NCBI RefSeq assembly: GCF_014068355.1 | Contig: NZ_CP059674.1 | Coordinates: forward strand, 803,816 to 867,815 | DNA length: 64,000 nucleotides | From: Mycoplasma tullyi | GTDB lineage: Bacteria > Bacillota_I > Bacilli_A > Mycoplasmatales > Mycoplasmoidaceae | Direction: 5' to 3' | Part shown: piece by piece, positions 31,925 to 43,682 of the stretch | Layout: each line of letters starts with the position of its first letter | Numbering within the stretch: the stretch's first letter is position 1 | Notes under the pieces: generated by a model | What the model saw: the letters and a program-made list of their open reading frames with translations, nothing else | The model's database searches: none | What the model was told of the DNA's origin: nothing | Position numbers and translations under genes: made by a program

Positions 31925-33982
31925 TTAGTTAGCTCTTACGTTAGAAGGTTTATCTAATTTATCACCTATTGGATTTAAAGTTGGATCAACTTTAAAGACT
32001 TTAGGTTCATAACCATGTTTAGCTACTTCTTCAGGTGAAGCCAGAATCACATTAGCACCAAAAGCAATTCCGCGAACAACTGATGCTAACCCTGGATCGG
32101 TTACAACAATAGTTTTAAACGATCCACCCATTCGAGCATATTTAATGAATGTTGCTAAATCACCAGCATCCCTTAAATCACTAGCTTTACCTAATAAGAT
32201 TAAACTGTCTGGTTGTTTTAATTCAGTTCCTCTACCAAAGGTAATATATTTACCTCGTTCAGGTTGATATGACATAGCACTTGTTCATTGTGAACCATTA
32301 AACTCTGAAACATTATATACTAAGTGGTCACCTGATTCATCACTAGTAATTAAATCTTTAGATAATCTAACAATCTTTAAGTTAGCATCTCTAATATTTA
32401 ATCCTCTAAATGAACGAATAATTGGTGCATCTGAGAAATCTCAAACTACAGGCTTACCACCCTTACCTTGGAACTTACCATTAAAGATACGTTCATTTCT
32501 ACGGTTAAATGCGATATCAATGCCTTCTTGAACACGTGAGTAATCATCGTTACGATCGAATTTTAATGCTTCAAAGATTGGTGTTGAAGCAACTACAGTT
32601 CCAGGAACATAAGGATTAAATCCACCAACGTTATAGTTATTTGTTGAAGGAATAAAGTTCGTGTGTTTAAGCGCTAGTGGGTTTAGTCCTCAAAGATCGG
32701 TATTAACTGTTCCAGTAGTATAAATATTAAGTTCGTCTAATCTGCGATCTTCTAATGCTAATAATGAACTAGTGTTTGCATTTTCAAAGAAAACGGTTAA
32801 TAATTTAACATTCTTAGGTAATGCCTTAATAATGTCATAAACATCGCGGTTAGTTGATGTTTTACCAATGTTGGTTAACACAACACCAATATCTTTAGTG
32901 GTGTCAGCAGCCTTTTTCAAGAACTCAATAAATTTGTTATAACCTGAAGTGTTGTCTACATCTAGAACAAACACATTAACAGGTTGTTTGTTCTTGTAGT
33001 AATCTTCAGATTTATCTGTAGGAGTGTAATGTCTTACAGTAATACCATCATCTGCGGTAATTCCGTATTTCCCACTATTAATAAATTCTTGTGTTTGATC
33101 AGTTTTTGTTCAACCACGATAATCACCATCAAGGATACCCTGTGGATTTTCGTTATATTGTCAGTTAGGAGTACCTAGAAGTTTTTTCTCATTAACCTTA
33201 ATATAGTAATTTAATAAAGGATTCTCTGAAGGATCTTTATAACCAAAAGTAACTGAAACGTTTGGTAAGGTAATATTTAAAACACGGTTAGCTTTAGCTT
33301 CAGATAAGATAAAGTCATCACTAAGAGCGCTGAAAGAATTTAAAAAGTCTTGATAAGGGTATTCAGTTCTACCAGGTTCATCTCTTTTTTTGAATAAAGA
33401 ATTTCAATAAAAATCAAAATAATCAGGATTATTCTTATATCCAATGGTGTTTTTGAATAATTCTTTATTAGCTACAGTGTTAGCTGCTAAACCCTGAGAT
33501 AGTATATTTCTAAGCGTGTTTAAGATGTGCTTCGATTCACCCACTAACGCTCCAACTTTGTCACCAAAAGCTGCTTGGACACTTGGATCGTATGGTAAAA
33601 CTGGAGTTGTTTGGTCAAGGTTGTAATTAGTTTTTTTGTAGGTAACAGCTACTGGATCTGGTAAAGGTTGAACTTCAGGTACAGGTGTAGGTTTAGGTTC
33701 TGGTGTAGGTTCTGGTTTTTTCTCAGGTGTAACTATTGGAGTTTGTTTTACAACAGGTTTAACTTCTTTAGGAAGGTTTAAATCACGATTAGAGTTGTAC
33801 TGACTGTCAGTAGAACCGCCTTTATCTAATGTAACTGTATTACTTCTTTGAATTAAGTTACTTGAATTATTTTCACGAGAGTTTGAATAAACTACTCCAA
33901 AAGTAGTACTTCCAGCTACTAATATTGATGTAGCTGATAAACTAATTAGTTTTATCAGTTTTCTTTTTTTAGAGCTTATCAT
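31925..33982 (-). CDS. MIB/Protein M-like immunoglobulin-binding surface protein (paralogue 1)
   Basis: 685 aa, the shortest of four paralogues. N-terminus MISSKKRKLIKL followed by a hydrophobic anchor (about residues 12-33) with no lipobox Cys, then the family segment SLIQRS...VTLD and NSNRDLNLPKE, a Pro/Glu/Lys linker (about residues 70-115), and a large folded domain. The hallmark LRR-like block is at about residues 350-400: VYDIIKALPKNVKLL, SSLLALEDRR, ELNIYTTGTVNTDLWG. The C-terminal part has FGRGTELKQPDSLIL. Members of this family ('putative immunoglobulin-blocking virulence protein') bind antibody light chains; M. mycoides MIB hands antibody to MIP. Read through several UGA codons. Last gene of the array, ending at the bidirectional terminator. 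Confidence 0.88.
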
Positions 33983-34086
33983 TTAAAACTATAGACCTAC
34001 ACTTAATATAATAACGATCAACCTTAACCTTCCAGTTTTTTAATATCTTGGATTGTAAATTAAATTCTTAGTTTAACTAACACATC

Positions 34087-36177
34087 CTATTTAGTTGGTT
34101 TAATTGGATCACCAATCGCATTTAGTTTTGGATCAACTGTAAAGGTTTTTATTTGATATTTATCTAATGTTTCTAAAGGTACAACATGAACAGTGATGCT
34201 GTTTCCTTCTGAAGCCGCAGCTGCTTGAATTTCATTAGCTAAGAACTGAGTAGAAACAAAAACATCTTTAAATGCACCACTGTTTGTTGCATATTTAACG
34301 AAAGTTTTTAGGTTATCTAAACCTTCTTGTTCAAGGGTGTTTTGAGCACCTCTTAGAACTAAAGCACGCGGTTGGGCAATCTCAGTTCCACGACCAAAGC
34401 TAATCTTTAATTTATCACCAGGAGCTCCACGGTATCTCATGGCTGCTGTTCATTGTGAGTGATTAAACTCATTTAAGTCATAAGTAACAAAACTGTTACC
34501 CATATTATCTGTATCAATTAAATCAGCTGATAATCTTACAAATCTTAATTCAGCATCACGAACATTAAGGTTTTTTAAGTTTCTAATAATTGGCGCGTCT
34601 GCAAAATCCCAAAAGATTGGTTTAGCACCTTGACCTTGGAAATTACCTTGGAAAATTCTTTCACTTCTACGATCAAACGCAATATCGATACCTTCTTGAA
34701 CACGTTTATAATCATCGTTACGATCAAATTTTAGAGTCGTAAAGATTGGCGTTGAACCAATTGTTGTTCCTGTCGCGTAAGAATCACCAAACCCAGCAAC
34801 GTTATAAGCTAACAACGATGGGATAAAGTTAATGTGTCTGATTGCTAATGGATTAATACCTCATAGATCGGTATTAACTCTACCAGTGGTATAGATATTT
34901 AATTCTCTTAGTTTTCTATTTTCTAAAGCTAATAACGAAGTAGTATTAGCCCCATCTAAGAACACTGTAAGTGTTTCAACATTTTGTGGTAAAGCTTGAA
35001 GAATGTCATAAACGTTTCTTGTTGTGTTAGTTTTACCAACATTTCTTAGAACCACACCAATCTTTTTGTTTGGTTCTTTTTCATAAACTTTCTTAATAAA
35101 TTTAATGAATTTATCATACCCAGATGTGTTATCAACATCTAGTTCAAAGACATTAAGATCATCTTTGTTTTTGTAATAAGGATCATCCTTATTAGTTGGA
35201 GTGTAATGCCTTACTTGGATACCATCATTACCATCAATACCATAATCTTTATCATTGATGTATGTGTTAGTAATATCTGTTTTAGTTCAACCTCTAAAAT
35301 CACCATTGATGATATCAGATGGGGTTGGGTTGTATTGATAATTAGGATAACCTAAAACCTTGTATTCGTTAACCTTTTTGTAGTAATTATAAACCGGGTT
35401 ATCTCCGTCATTTTCATAACCATATGAGATATTAATTGAGTTTTCATTAAGGTTAATTCTTCAAGTTCGATTAGCTTTCGATTCGTCTAATAAGAATTTA
35501 TTGTTACCTAAATCAAGGTTGAAAGCTAATAGCAGGTCATCAATCGGTTTTTGACCTCTATCATTTTTAGTAAATAAAGTTTTTCAGATATTGTTAAAAA
35601 ACTCTGTACTTCCTTTATATCCAGATATTTGTCTGAAGGCATCTCTAGCGGCATCATCAGTACCACCACTATTAATTGCTTTTAGTAATTCATCTCTTGC
35701 TTTTGTTAACGAAGCTCTGGTTTTACCTAATAAAGCTTGTGCTTGTTGGTCGTTTAAGACTTGTCTACTTGGATCGTTAGGTTGTTGAGGCGTGTTTTTG
35801 TCTAAATTGTATTCTTGTTTTTCGTAAGTAACGTATTGGATTTGGGTGTTAGCTGCTAAATTATTAGTAGTCGCAGGTGGTGTTGGCTCTGGTTTTGGTT
35901 CTGGTTTTTTTTCTGGAGGATTAATTGCTACTGGTTTTTTTTCTGGTACTTTTGGCGCATTTTCCAGATTAAAATCACGATTCGAATTTTGCGAAGCGTC
36001 GGTATTTGCAGGACTACTATCTAATGTAACCTGATTAGATCTTTGGATTAAACTTGTTTGAGAATCGCTTTTATAGGTCGAATAAACAATTCCTAAAGTA
36101 CTAGCAGCACCCAGAGTAATAGAACCAGTACTAAAAGCAATTAATTTGATGATTTTTCTTTTTTTAGAGCTGACCAT
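34087..36177 (-). CDS. MIB/Protein M-like immunoglobulin-binding surface protein (paralogue 2)
   Basis: 696 aa, same architecture: MVSSKKRKIIKL plus membrane anchor, LIQRSNQVTLD, NSNRDFNLENAP, a linker rich in KKPEPKPEP, a helical segment around LDKNTPQQPNDPSRQ, the block VYDILQALPQNVETL ... LLALENRKLRELNIYTTGRVNTDLWG and the C-terminal FGRGTEIAQPRALVLRG. Differs from paralogue 1 in the linker and at many positions of the middle domain, so it is not a recent copy. Ends with TAG. Secreted and anchored by its N-terminal helix, with the antibody-binding domain outside. Its upstream region carries a diverged form of the leader motif shared with paralogues 3 and 4. Confidence 0.88.
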
Positions 36178-36194
36178 TTTAATAATTTGACAAA

Positions 36195-36223
36195 AACAAG
36201 CTCATCAAAACAACTATAAATCG
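36195..36223 (-). repeat. Shared MIB leader motif, copy A (diverged)
   Basis: On the minus strand this reads a variant of GATTTATAGTT...GAGCTTTT found upstream of three MIB paralogues, here 18 bases before the start of paralogue 2. Copies B and C are at 38436-38461 and 40705-40730. Confidence 0.55.
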
Positions 36224-36297
36224 TAAACTATCATCTATATTAAATTATTATAACCTATATTGTTAAACTGTGGAATTATTAGTCTTTTATGAAATAT

Positions 36298-38412
36298 TTA
36301 GTTCTTTGGTGTTCTTAATGGTCCACCGATTGCATTAACTGTATTATCCTTAGTAAACGTTAGTTTTTTAAACTCGTTAAGTTTATCTACTGAGAACACA
36401 GTGTAATTAATATCGTTCATTTGAGAAGCTGCTGCAGCTTTTAATTGTTCACCTAAAGCAGCATTAGTTACAGCAACGCTTTTAAATGCTCCAGCGTTAG
36501 TTGTGTATTTAATGAATGATAATAGGTTATCTAAACCTTCACGTTCTAATGTACTAACATCACCTCGAAGCACTAAAGTGCTAGGTTGAGCGATCTCAGT
36601 ACCACGACCAAAGTAAATATATCGTTTTAAGAAACTTGGCTGGTACTGCATAGCAGCTGTTCATTGAGAGTGGTTAAAGTCTGATAAATCATAAACGACA
36701 AAAGTAGTACCGCTTTGATCAGTTTGAACAAACTTATTAGATAATCTTACTTGTCTTAATTGAGCATCACCAACATTTAAGTTCTTTAAGCTAGAAATAA
36801 TTGGTGCATCAGCAAAGTCTCAGAACACTGGTTTTGCACCATCTCCTTGGAAATTACCTTGGAAGATTCTTTCGCTTCTACGTTTGAATGCAATATCTAA
36901 TCCTTCTTGAACACGTGCATAGTCATCATTACGATCAAACTTTAAAGTCGTAAAGAGTGGGGTTGAACCTGTTGTTAATCCTTTAGGGAACGGATCAAAT
37001 CCACCATTGTTATAAGCTAATAATGACGGGATAAAGTTAATGTGTTTGATCGCTAATGGGTTAATACCTCATAGATCGCTATTAACTACACCAGTAGTAT
37101 AAATATTTAACTCTCTTAGGTTTCTATCTTCTAAAGCTAATAGTGAAGTAGTATCAGCACCATCCAAGAAGACAGTTAGAGTTTCAATATTAGGTGGTAA
37201 AGCTTTAAGAATGTCATAAACGTTTCTAGTAGTATGTCTCTTACCAACATTCTTAAGCGTTACACCAATCTTACTATTCTTGTCGTTTTCATAAACTTTA
37301 TTAATAAAGTCAATGAATTTTTGATAACCTGAAGTGTTATCAACATCTAAGATGAACATCTTTAAATCTGGTTTGTCCTTATAATAATCGTTTGTTTTAT
37401 CATGAGGACTGTATTTTAATACTTGGATACCATCACTGTTATCGATTCCATAGGTTCCATTAGTATATTCGTTTGTAACATCAGATTTATCTCAACCTTG
37501 GAAGTTACCATTAATAATATCATCTGATGTTGGGTTAAATCTTAAATTAGGAGTACCTAAAACTTTATAAGCATTAACTTCTTGGTAGTAATTTTTTACT
37601 GGGTTATTACTATCATCTTTATAACCAAACGAAACATTGATTGAGAAGGCATTTTTAGTATCACCATTAAAGTTAATTCTTCAAGTACGGTTAGCCTTAG
37701 ATTCACTCATTAAATCAGCATTCAATCAGTCATTAATTGAATTAAGAAATTCTTGAGCTCCTGTTTGACCTCTTCTATCGTTTGAAAAGATCTGTTTTCA
37801 AATATCGTCAAAGAAATTTTTGGCAGCATCCGTGCCTGATGTTTTAAAAATTAGATCTCGAGTTTCAGTATCTTCAGCGCCTTTACCACTTTTGATTAGG
37901 TTAGCTAATCGATCTCTAACATTAGTTAAGGTTTTAACAGTTTCTGCATATAAAGCAGCTGCTGCTTCATCACTAATTGTTTGTCTACTTGGATCGTTAG
38001 GCTGTTGAGGTGTTTTTTTGTCTAATCTATATTCTTCAGGAGTGTAAGTAACATATTTGATTTGTGTATCTTGAGCTAACAAATCAAATAAAGAAGCTTC
38101 TCTTTTAGGTTGTGGTTTAGGTTCTGGTTTAACTTCTGGCTTTTTTTCTGGAGGATTTACAAGAATTGGTTTATTATCTGGTTTTGGTTGCTCTTTTGGC
38201 AAATTAAAATCACGATTCGAATTTTGCGAATCATTAGCTCCATCTGATCCTTTTTCCAACTGAACACTATTAGTTCTTTGGATTAACGATGCTTTAGAGT
38301 TATTTTCAGTTGTTGAATAAACTATTCCAAATGTACTAGCAGCTCCTATAACAATAGAAGATGAGCCAATTGATACTAATTTAATGATCTTTCTTTTTTT
38401 AGAACTTAACAT
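36298..38412 (-). CDS. MIB/Protein M-like immunoglobulin-binding surface protein (paralogue 3)
   Basis: 704 aa, the longest copy. MLSSKKRKIIKLVSIGSSS anchor, LIQRTNSVQLE, NSNRDFNLPKE, Pro/Lys/Glu linker, LDKKTPQQPNDPSRQ, VYDILKALPPNIETL with LLALEDRNLRELNIYTTGVVNSDLWG, and C-terminal FGRGTEIAQPSTLVLRG. Closest by eye to paralogue 2. Contains a helical insertion before the core domain (around residues 150-200) rich in Ala/Thr. The same outward-facing topology is expected. No terminator seen after it, so it may read into paralogue 2. Confidence 0.88.
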
Positions 38413-38435
38413 TTATCGATGTTTTATTTTAAAGT

Positions 38436-38461
38436 AAAAGCTCATTAAATAACTATAAATC
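38436..38461 (-). repeat. Shared MIB leader motif, copy B
   Basis: Minus strand GATTTATAGTTATTTAATGAGCTTTT-type sequence, 24 bases upstream of paralogue 3, nearly identical to copy C. A TATAAT-like -10 box lies further upstream on the minus strand around 38513-38518, so the motif falls in the 5' leader. Confidence 0.65.
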
Positions 38462-38552
38462 TTTTGAATCTATTAAATAGAGTTAGAACCTATTATTATT
38501 TATTATATCGAATTTTAGTTGAACAGTGATTATAACTAAATAACCAGGACAT

Positions 38553-38584
38553 AAAAAATTTAAGCTTTTAGTAAAGCTTAAATT
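38553..38584 (-). terminator. Rho-independent terminator after MIB paralogue 4
   Basis: AATTTAAGCTTT (38557-38568) and AAAGCTTAAATT (38573-38584) are perfect 12-bp arms with a 4-base loop; on the minus strand the stem ends in TTTTTTAT. It lies 13 bases after the stop of paralogue 4, so that gene is terminated separately from paralogue 3. Confidence 0.8.
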
Positions 38585-38596
38585 AAATCACGAATC

Positions 38597-40684
38597 TTAT
38601 TTAGTTTTATTTAAAGGGATTCCAATTGGGTTTAAGTTTGGATCAATATGGAATACTTTAGGTTTGTATTTTTCTAATTTACTAGCATCTACAACAATCA
38701 CTTGTGGTTTAGTTCTTCAACCTTTAGCAGCTGAATTAATTGCATCAGCTACAGCTTGAGATGAAGTAAATACTTTTTTAAATGCCCCACCAGTTGTTGC
38801 ATAATGAACAAATTGGGTTAATTCAATTACACTACCTTGTTCTAAGTCTTTAGCTTCACCTTTTAAGATTAATGATTCAGGTTGTAAGATCTCAGTACCT
38901 TTACCAAAGTAGATATATCGATCATTTGAAGGTCCCCTGTATCTTAAAGCTTGATCAAATTGAGCATGATTGAACTCGCTTAGATCATAAGTAACCAACA
39001 TGTTACCATTTTCATCGGTATCTATTAACTCTGAAGATAAAGTTAATTCTCTTAATTCAGCATCATGAACATTAATGTTTTGTAATGTTCTAATGATTGG
39101 GTCACTTGAGAAGTCTCAAGCTACTGGTTTAGCACCTGCACCTTGGAAATAACCTTGGAAGATTCTTTCATTTCTTCTAGCTTTAGCGATATCTAAACCT
39201 TCTTGAATACGTTTGTAATCATCATTTCGATCAAACTTTAATTTACCAATAATAGGAGTTGAAGCAACAGTTGTTCCTCGTGGATAACCCCCAACATTGT
39301 AAGCTAATAATGATGGAATAAAGTTGATGTTTTTAAGTGCTAATGGATTAATTGACCATAAAGGGGTATTCACTCTTCCAGTTGTATAAATTTTTAGTTC
39401 TCTTAAGTGTCTACCTTCTAGCGCTAATAATGAAGTAGTATCTGCATTTTCAAAGAACACTGTTAAAGTAACTACATTACTTGGTAGAGCTTTAATAATG
39501 TCATACACGTTTCTAGTTGTGTTTGATTTACCTACGTTTTGTAATACAACACCAATTTCAGGGGTTGTATCTTTAGCCTTATTTAAGAAGTCAATGAATT
39601 TTTGATAACCACTAGTTTTATCAACATCTAAAACAAAAACGTTTAGATCTTTCTTATCAGCATAGTAAGGATCTGATTTATTTTCTGGAGTATAGTGCCT
39701 TACAGAAATACCATCATCATAGCTGATTCCGTATTTAGAATCCTTAACAAATTCATCTGTAAGATCAGTTCTAGTTCAACCAGTAAAACCACCTTCTAAG
39801 ATATCTCTTGGGTTATCAATTGCTCACTTATTAGGAGTACCTAACACTTGATAACGATAAACATCTTTTTGATATTTAATTACTGGATTAGAGTCTTCAT
39901 CTGAATAACCAAATGAAACATTACCAGTGAAGTCTGGGTTAATATTAATCTTTCACGATCTATTTGATTTAGCTTCAGACATAATAAACCCATCATTATT
40001 GAATGAATTTATTGAATCTAAAAGTCAATCGATTTTAGTTTTGCCACGAGTGCTTTCAGTAAATAATTTTTCTCAGAAGATATTAAAGAAATCTTTATTA
40101 TTAGAATATCCAGATTCTTTTAAGAAAAGATCGCGAGCTGCTGTATCTTTAGCACCAGCTGCACCTAGAGCTTTAGCTTTCTCAAGAGCTGCTTTTACTC
40201 TAGAAATAGAAGCTTTAGTTTTTTCATATAAAGCTCTTGCTTCACTATCACTTAAAACAACTTTACTTGGATCGTTTGGTTGTTGAGGTGCGTTCGCATC
40301 TAAACCGTAATCTTCTTTATCATAAGTTACGTATTTAATACTTGTTGTTTGAGCAAAAGTATCGTTAGGATCTGCAGGTTTGGGTTGTGGAAGCGGTTTA
40401 GGTTCAGGTTTTTTATCAGGCTTAGGTTGTTCTTGAACAACCGGAGTTTTAGTAGGTGGAGTAGGTTGATCAGGTAAATTTACATCCCTATTAGAGTTAT
40501 AAACATCTTGGGCTTTACCATTCCCATCTAAAGTAACTCTATTTTGTCTTTGGATTAAAGTATCTCTATTATTACCTGAATTTTGACTATAAACTATACC
40601 TATTGTGGTACTACTAGCAATAGCTAAAGAACTTGCTGATAAAGCAACAATTTTAATGATCTTTCTTTTTTTGGAATTTAACAT
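38597..40684 (-). CDS. MIB/Protein M-like immunoglobulin-binding surface protein (paralogue 4)
   Basis: 695 aa. MLNSKKRKIIKIVALSASS anchor, LIQRQNRVTLD, NSNRDVNLPDQP, linker with KPDKKPEPKPLPQ, LDANAPQQPNDPSK, VYDIIKALPSNVVTL with LLALEGRHLRELKIYTTGRVNTPLW, and FGKGTEILQPESLILKG. The frame runs past UGA at 38717-38719 to TAA at 38597, so the C-terminus NPIGIPLNKTK matches the NAIGGP/NPIGDK endings of the others. First gene of the array in the direction of transcription, with its own leader motif and terminator. Confidence 0.88.
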
Positions 40685-40704
40685 TGTTATCTAAACAAAA
40701 AACT

Positions 40705-40730
40705 AAAAGCTCATTAAATAACTATCAATC
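40705..40730 (-). repeat. Shared MIB leader motif, copy C
   Basis: Minus strand GATTGATAGTTATTTAATGAGCTTTT-type sequence, 21 bases upstream of paralogue 4; one base differs from copy B over 26 bases. Confidence 0.65.
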
Positions 40731-40844
40731 GATTAATATCTTTAATTATATAAGAAAAATGTAAATTCGTGTGAATGGACTTATAAGTATTTATAAACAA
40801 CCAATAATTTAACTATAGTTCAAGATATGTAATTATTATTTAGA

Positions 40845-42206
40845 TTATTTAAAAATCTTTTTAATTGCTTTAAATTTAGCTTCAGTATAAGGACGATATC
40901 TTAAGCTATTATCAAAACCTGATTTGGTTAATATGGTTTTCGCATAACTAAACGTTTTAAAACCAAAGTAACCATGGTAATTACCCATTCCGCTATTACC
41001 CACACCACCAAACGGTGTGTGGCTGTTAGCTATATGGATAATCGTGTCATTGATTGCTCCACCACCAAATTCTAGGGTGCTGAATACTTTATCAGTAACA
41101 ACTTTGTCGTTACTAAACATATATAAAGCTAAAGGACGATCTTTGGTTTTTAGTTCTTTTAATAGTTGTTCAATATTTTCATATTTCATTATTGGAATAA
41201 CTGGACCAAAGATCTCTTCTTGCATTAATTCATCATTAAAGGTTAGATTACCAATAATTACTGGATGGAAATAATACCCTTGATTGTTTTTTTGATAAAC
41301 AATCTTTTCTCTAGGGGTTTTAGCTAACAGACACTCTAAACGCTTTAGATGCATATTATTAATAATATGCGTCATATTTGACTCATTAAGGTTTAGATCA
41401 TCGATTTGTTTAATTAATTCCTTAATGAATGCATCGTATAAAAAACTATGAACGATTGCATAGTCTGGCGCGATACAAGTCTGTCCAGCGTTTAAGACTT
41501 TTCCAAATAAAAAACCCTTAACAGCTTTTTCTAGATCTGCACTTGCATCAACTATACAAGGAGATTTTCCACCTAGTTCAAGTGTTACAGGGGTTAGAGT
41601 AGTAGCAGCTTTTTGCATCACTTTTTTAGCCACATTACTACTACCAGTAAAGAAAATATGGTCATATTTTAATGACATCATTTCTTCAATTGTATATTTG
41701 GTATTATCCATGAAGAAAATGTACTTATCATCAAAATATTTACAGAATATTTCTAACATCAACTTAGTAGTATTAGGGACAAACTCACTTAATTTGATAA
41801 TTGCTGTATTTCCTGCTGCAATAGCAGCTACCAACGGGTTAAACACTAACAACAATGGGTAGTTTCAAGGAGCAACTATCAACACATTCCCATACGGCTG
41901 GTAACGATATGAAACCTTAGAATAGAACTGAAAGGTACTTCTAGGAGCTTTAATTGGTTTCATCCACTTTTTAAGATTTTTAATGGCATAATTTATCTCT
42001 TTTTTCATTAAGATAAATTCGCTAATGTATGTCTCATAAGCAGATTTATTAAAATCTTTTTTTAAAGCTTCGTAAAAATCATTTTCATAAATATCAATGA
42101 TCTCTCTTAACTTTTTTAAGTTCTCTAATCTAAATTGATAATCCTTAGTTACATTACTGTCAAAAAATTCTTTTTGACTTTGTAGGATCTCTTTTAAAGG
42201 TTTCAT
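40845..42206 (-). CDS. Aldehyde dehydrogenase (NAD(P)-dependent, class 3-like)
   Basis: 453 aa, the length of the shorter class 3 ALDHs. Catalytic motifs: IFFTGSSNVAKKV (cofactor), VTLELGGKSPCIV (general base Glu), and NAGQTCIAPDYAIV (nucleophile Cys). The C-terminal PFGGVGNSGMGNYHG is typical. One UGA Trp lies near residue 115. It oxidises an aldehyde to the acid; substrate unknown, possibly a detoxification or fermentation role. Stands between the HD gene (132-base gap) and the MIB array. Confidence 0.9.
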
Positions 42207-42271
42207 AAATTATGTGTTAATACTTTTATTATAAACGAATGAGACTTCCTTAATTAGGGCTCTGTCAATGA

Positions 42272-42301
42272 GCTAATATATAAAAAACTATGTTTTTTAG
42301 C
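42272..42301 (-). terminator. Possible terminator after the HD gene
   Basis: AAAAAAC-TAT-GTTTTTT is enclosed by GCTAA...TTAGC. AT-rich but long, about 40 bases downstream of the HD gene on the minus strand. Confidence 0.4.
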
Positions 42302-42327
42302 AAAAATTAAACAAATAAATAGTTAAT

Positions 42328-42348
42328 AACTTCATATATTATGAAGTT
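42328..42348. other. Inverted repeat overlapping the HD gene stop
   Basis: AACTTCATA and TATGAAGTT are perfect 9-bp arms with a 3-base loop, spanning the stop codon at 42339-42341. May act with the hairpin at 42272 to end the hprK-to-HD operon. Confidence 0.4.
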
Positions 42349-43682
42349 AATTTTAAGTATTGGTTCTTAATCTCTTTAAACAGTTTTTGTTTTTTACTTG
42401 CTTTTTGAGAATTAAAAATAATTAGGTGATTAAATGCTTCTGGATGACTAATATCTAAGATCTTAGAGTAGTTTGTTATCGGATAAAACTTCTTAGAGTT
42501 TTGTTCGTAGATATTAATTCCTAAAGAATTAGATTTCTTAGAATATAAAGTTTTATCCTTATAACTATCTTTTACCAAGAAGTATTGACTATCATCAATA
42601 ATATTCTTTAATTGATCATAGATCTCTTCTCTTCTTAATTGATCATCGAATGTTCAGATGGTAAACTTGTTTTCAACAAAATAGTTATTTAATAACGTTT
42701 TTAAGATTGAGTCATCTGTCTTTATTCACAGTTGGTATAAAAACGTGTTGAAGTAGTCATCGGTTAAATATTTAAACAGGTTTAAATCAACTCTGTTGAT
42801 ATCGTTATCAATAAACAATGCTTCGAACATTTGTTGAATGATTTCAAAACCATAGAAATCGAATTGGTTTTGTTTAAGTAAATCAACAATTCGCTTAAAC
42901 ACCAACATAATAATCTGTTCTAAAACCACACTTTTGTGGTTGTAATAAACAGATTTATACATATGGTAACGCCCAATTAATAAACTCTCGATTGTCGTAA
43001 TCGCTTTTTTCTCATACCCAACTTGTTTTGATTTAGGATCAAACACGATCCAACGATCTAATAGTTTAGAATCTATTGTTCCATAAGTTGCCCCTGTAAA
43101 ATAAGAGTCTCTTCTTAAATAATCAATTCGATCTGCATCTAATTCAGATGAAATTAGTTGTTGCATCCATAATGGTTTTTTCTTAAGTAAAGAATTATCC
43201 TTATCGATTAATGCAGCAACATCTTCTGGATTTACATTATTCTCTTTTAAGATCGGATAGATCTCACCATCTTTGTTCAAAATTAGTTTTGCTGTCATCA
43301 CTTCGTGGTGAAATCGTTCCTTACGATCATCCGTACAATTATTAAGATAAAACTCAAAAGCATGAGAATGTGGACCATGACCTAAGTCATGCAACAACCC
43401 TGCACAAATCAACGTTTGCTTATCATAATCATTGATTCTTCTAAACGTTGATTTGTTCATCATCTTTCTTAATAGTTCATACACCCCAAGACAGTGTGAG
43501 AACCGATTATGCGAAGCCCCAGGGAATAGGTTACTAGACAACCCTAGCTGTTGAATTCTTTTTAGCCTCTTAAATTCAGTTGTTTGAATCAACTGATACA
43601 TCCAAGCAGTTTTATCTTGAAAAACAACTTCACTATGAATTGGATCTTTTAAGAAATAAGCTCGATTAGTTTTACTTGGCAT
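42339..43682 (-). CDS. HD-domain phosphohydrolase (dNTPase-like, YwfO type)
   Basis: 447 aa. Residues 55-140 carry the metal-binding HD pattern: HNRFSHCLGVY, LLHDLGHGPHSHAFE, and a later conserved Asp in SSELDADRIDYLRRDS. This set is typical of SAMHD1/YwfO-like phosphohydrolases, which may remove triphosphate from dNTPs or act on related nucleotides. The ~130 residues after the core, read through UGA codons, show no motif. Overlaps gltX by 11 bases, so expression is coupled to tRNA charging genes. The natural substrate cannot be told from sequence. Confidence 0.88.

Noticed and set aside
31925-40684. vlhA haemagglutinin family
   Set aside because: No GAA trinucleotide repeats upstream, no lipobox, and the shared core blocks are those of the immunoglobulin-blocking family.
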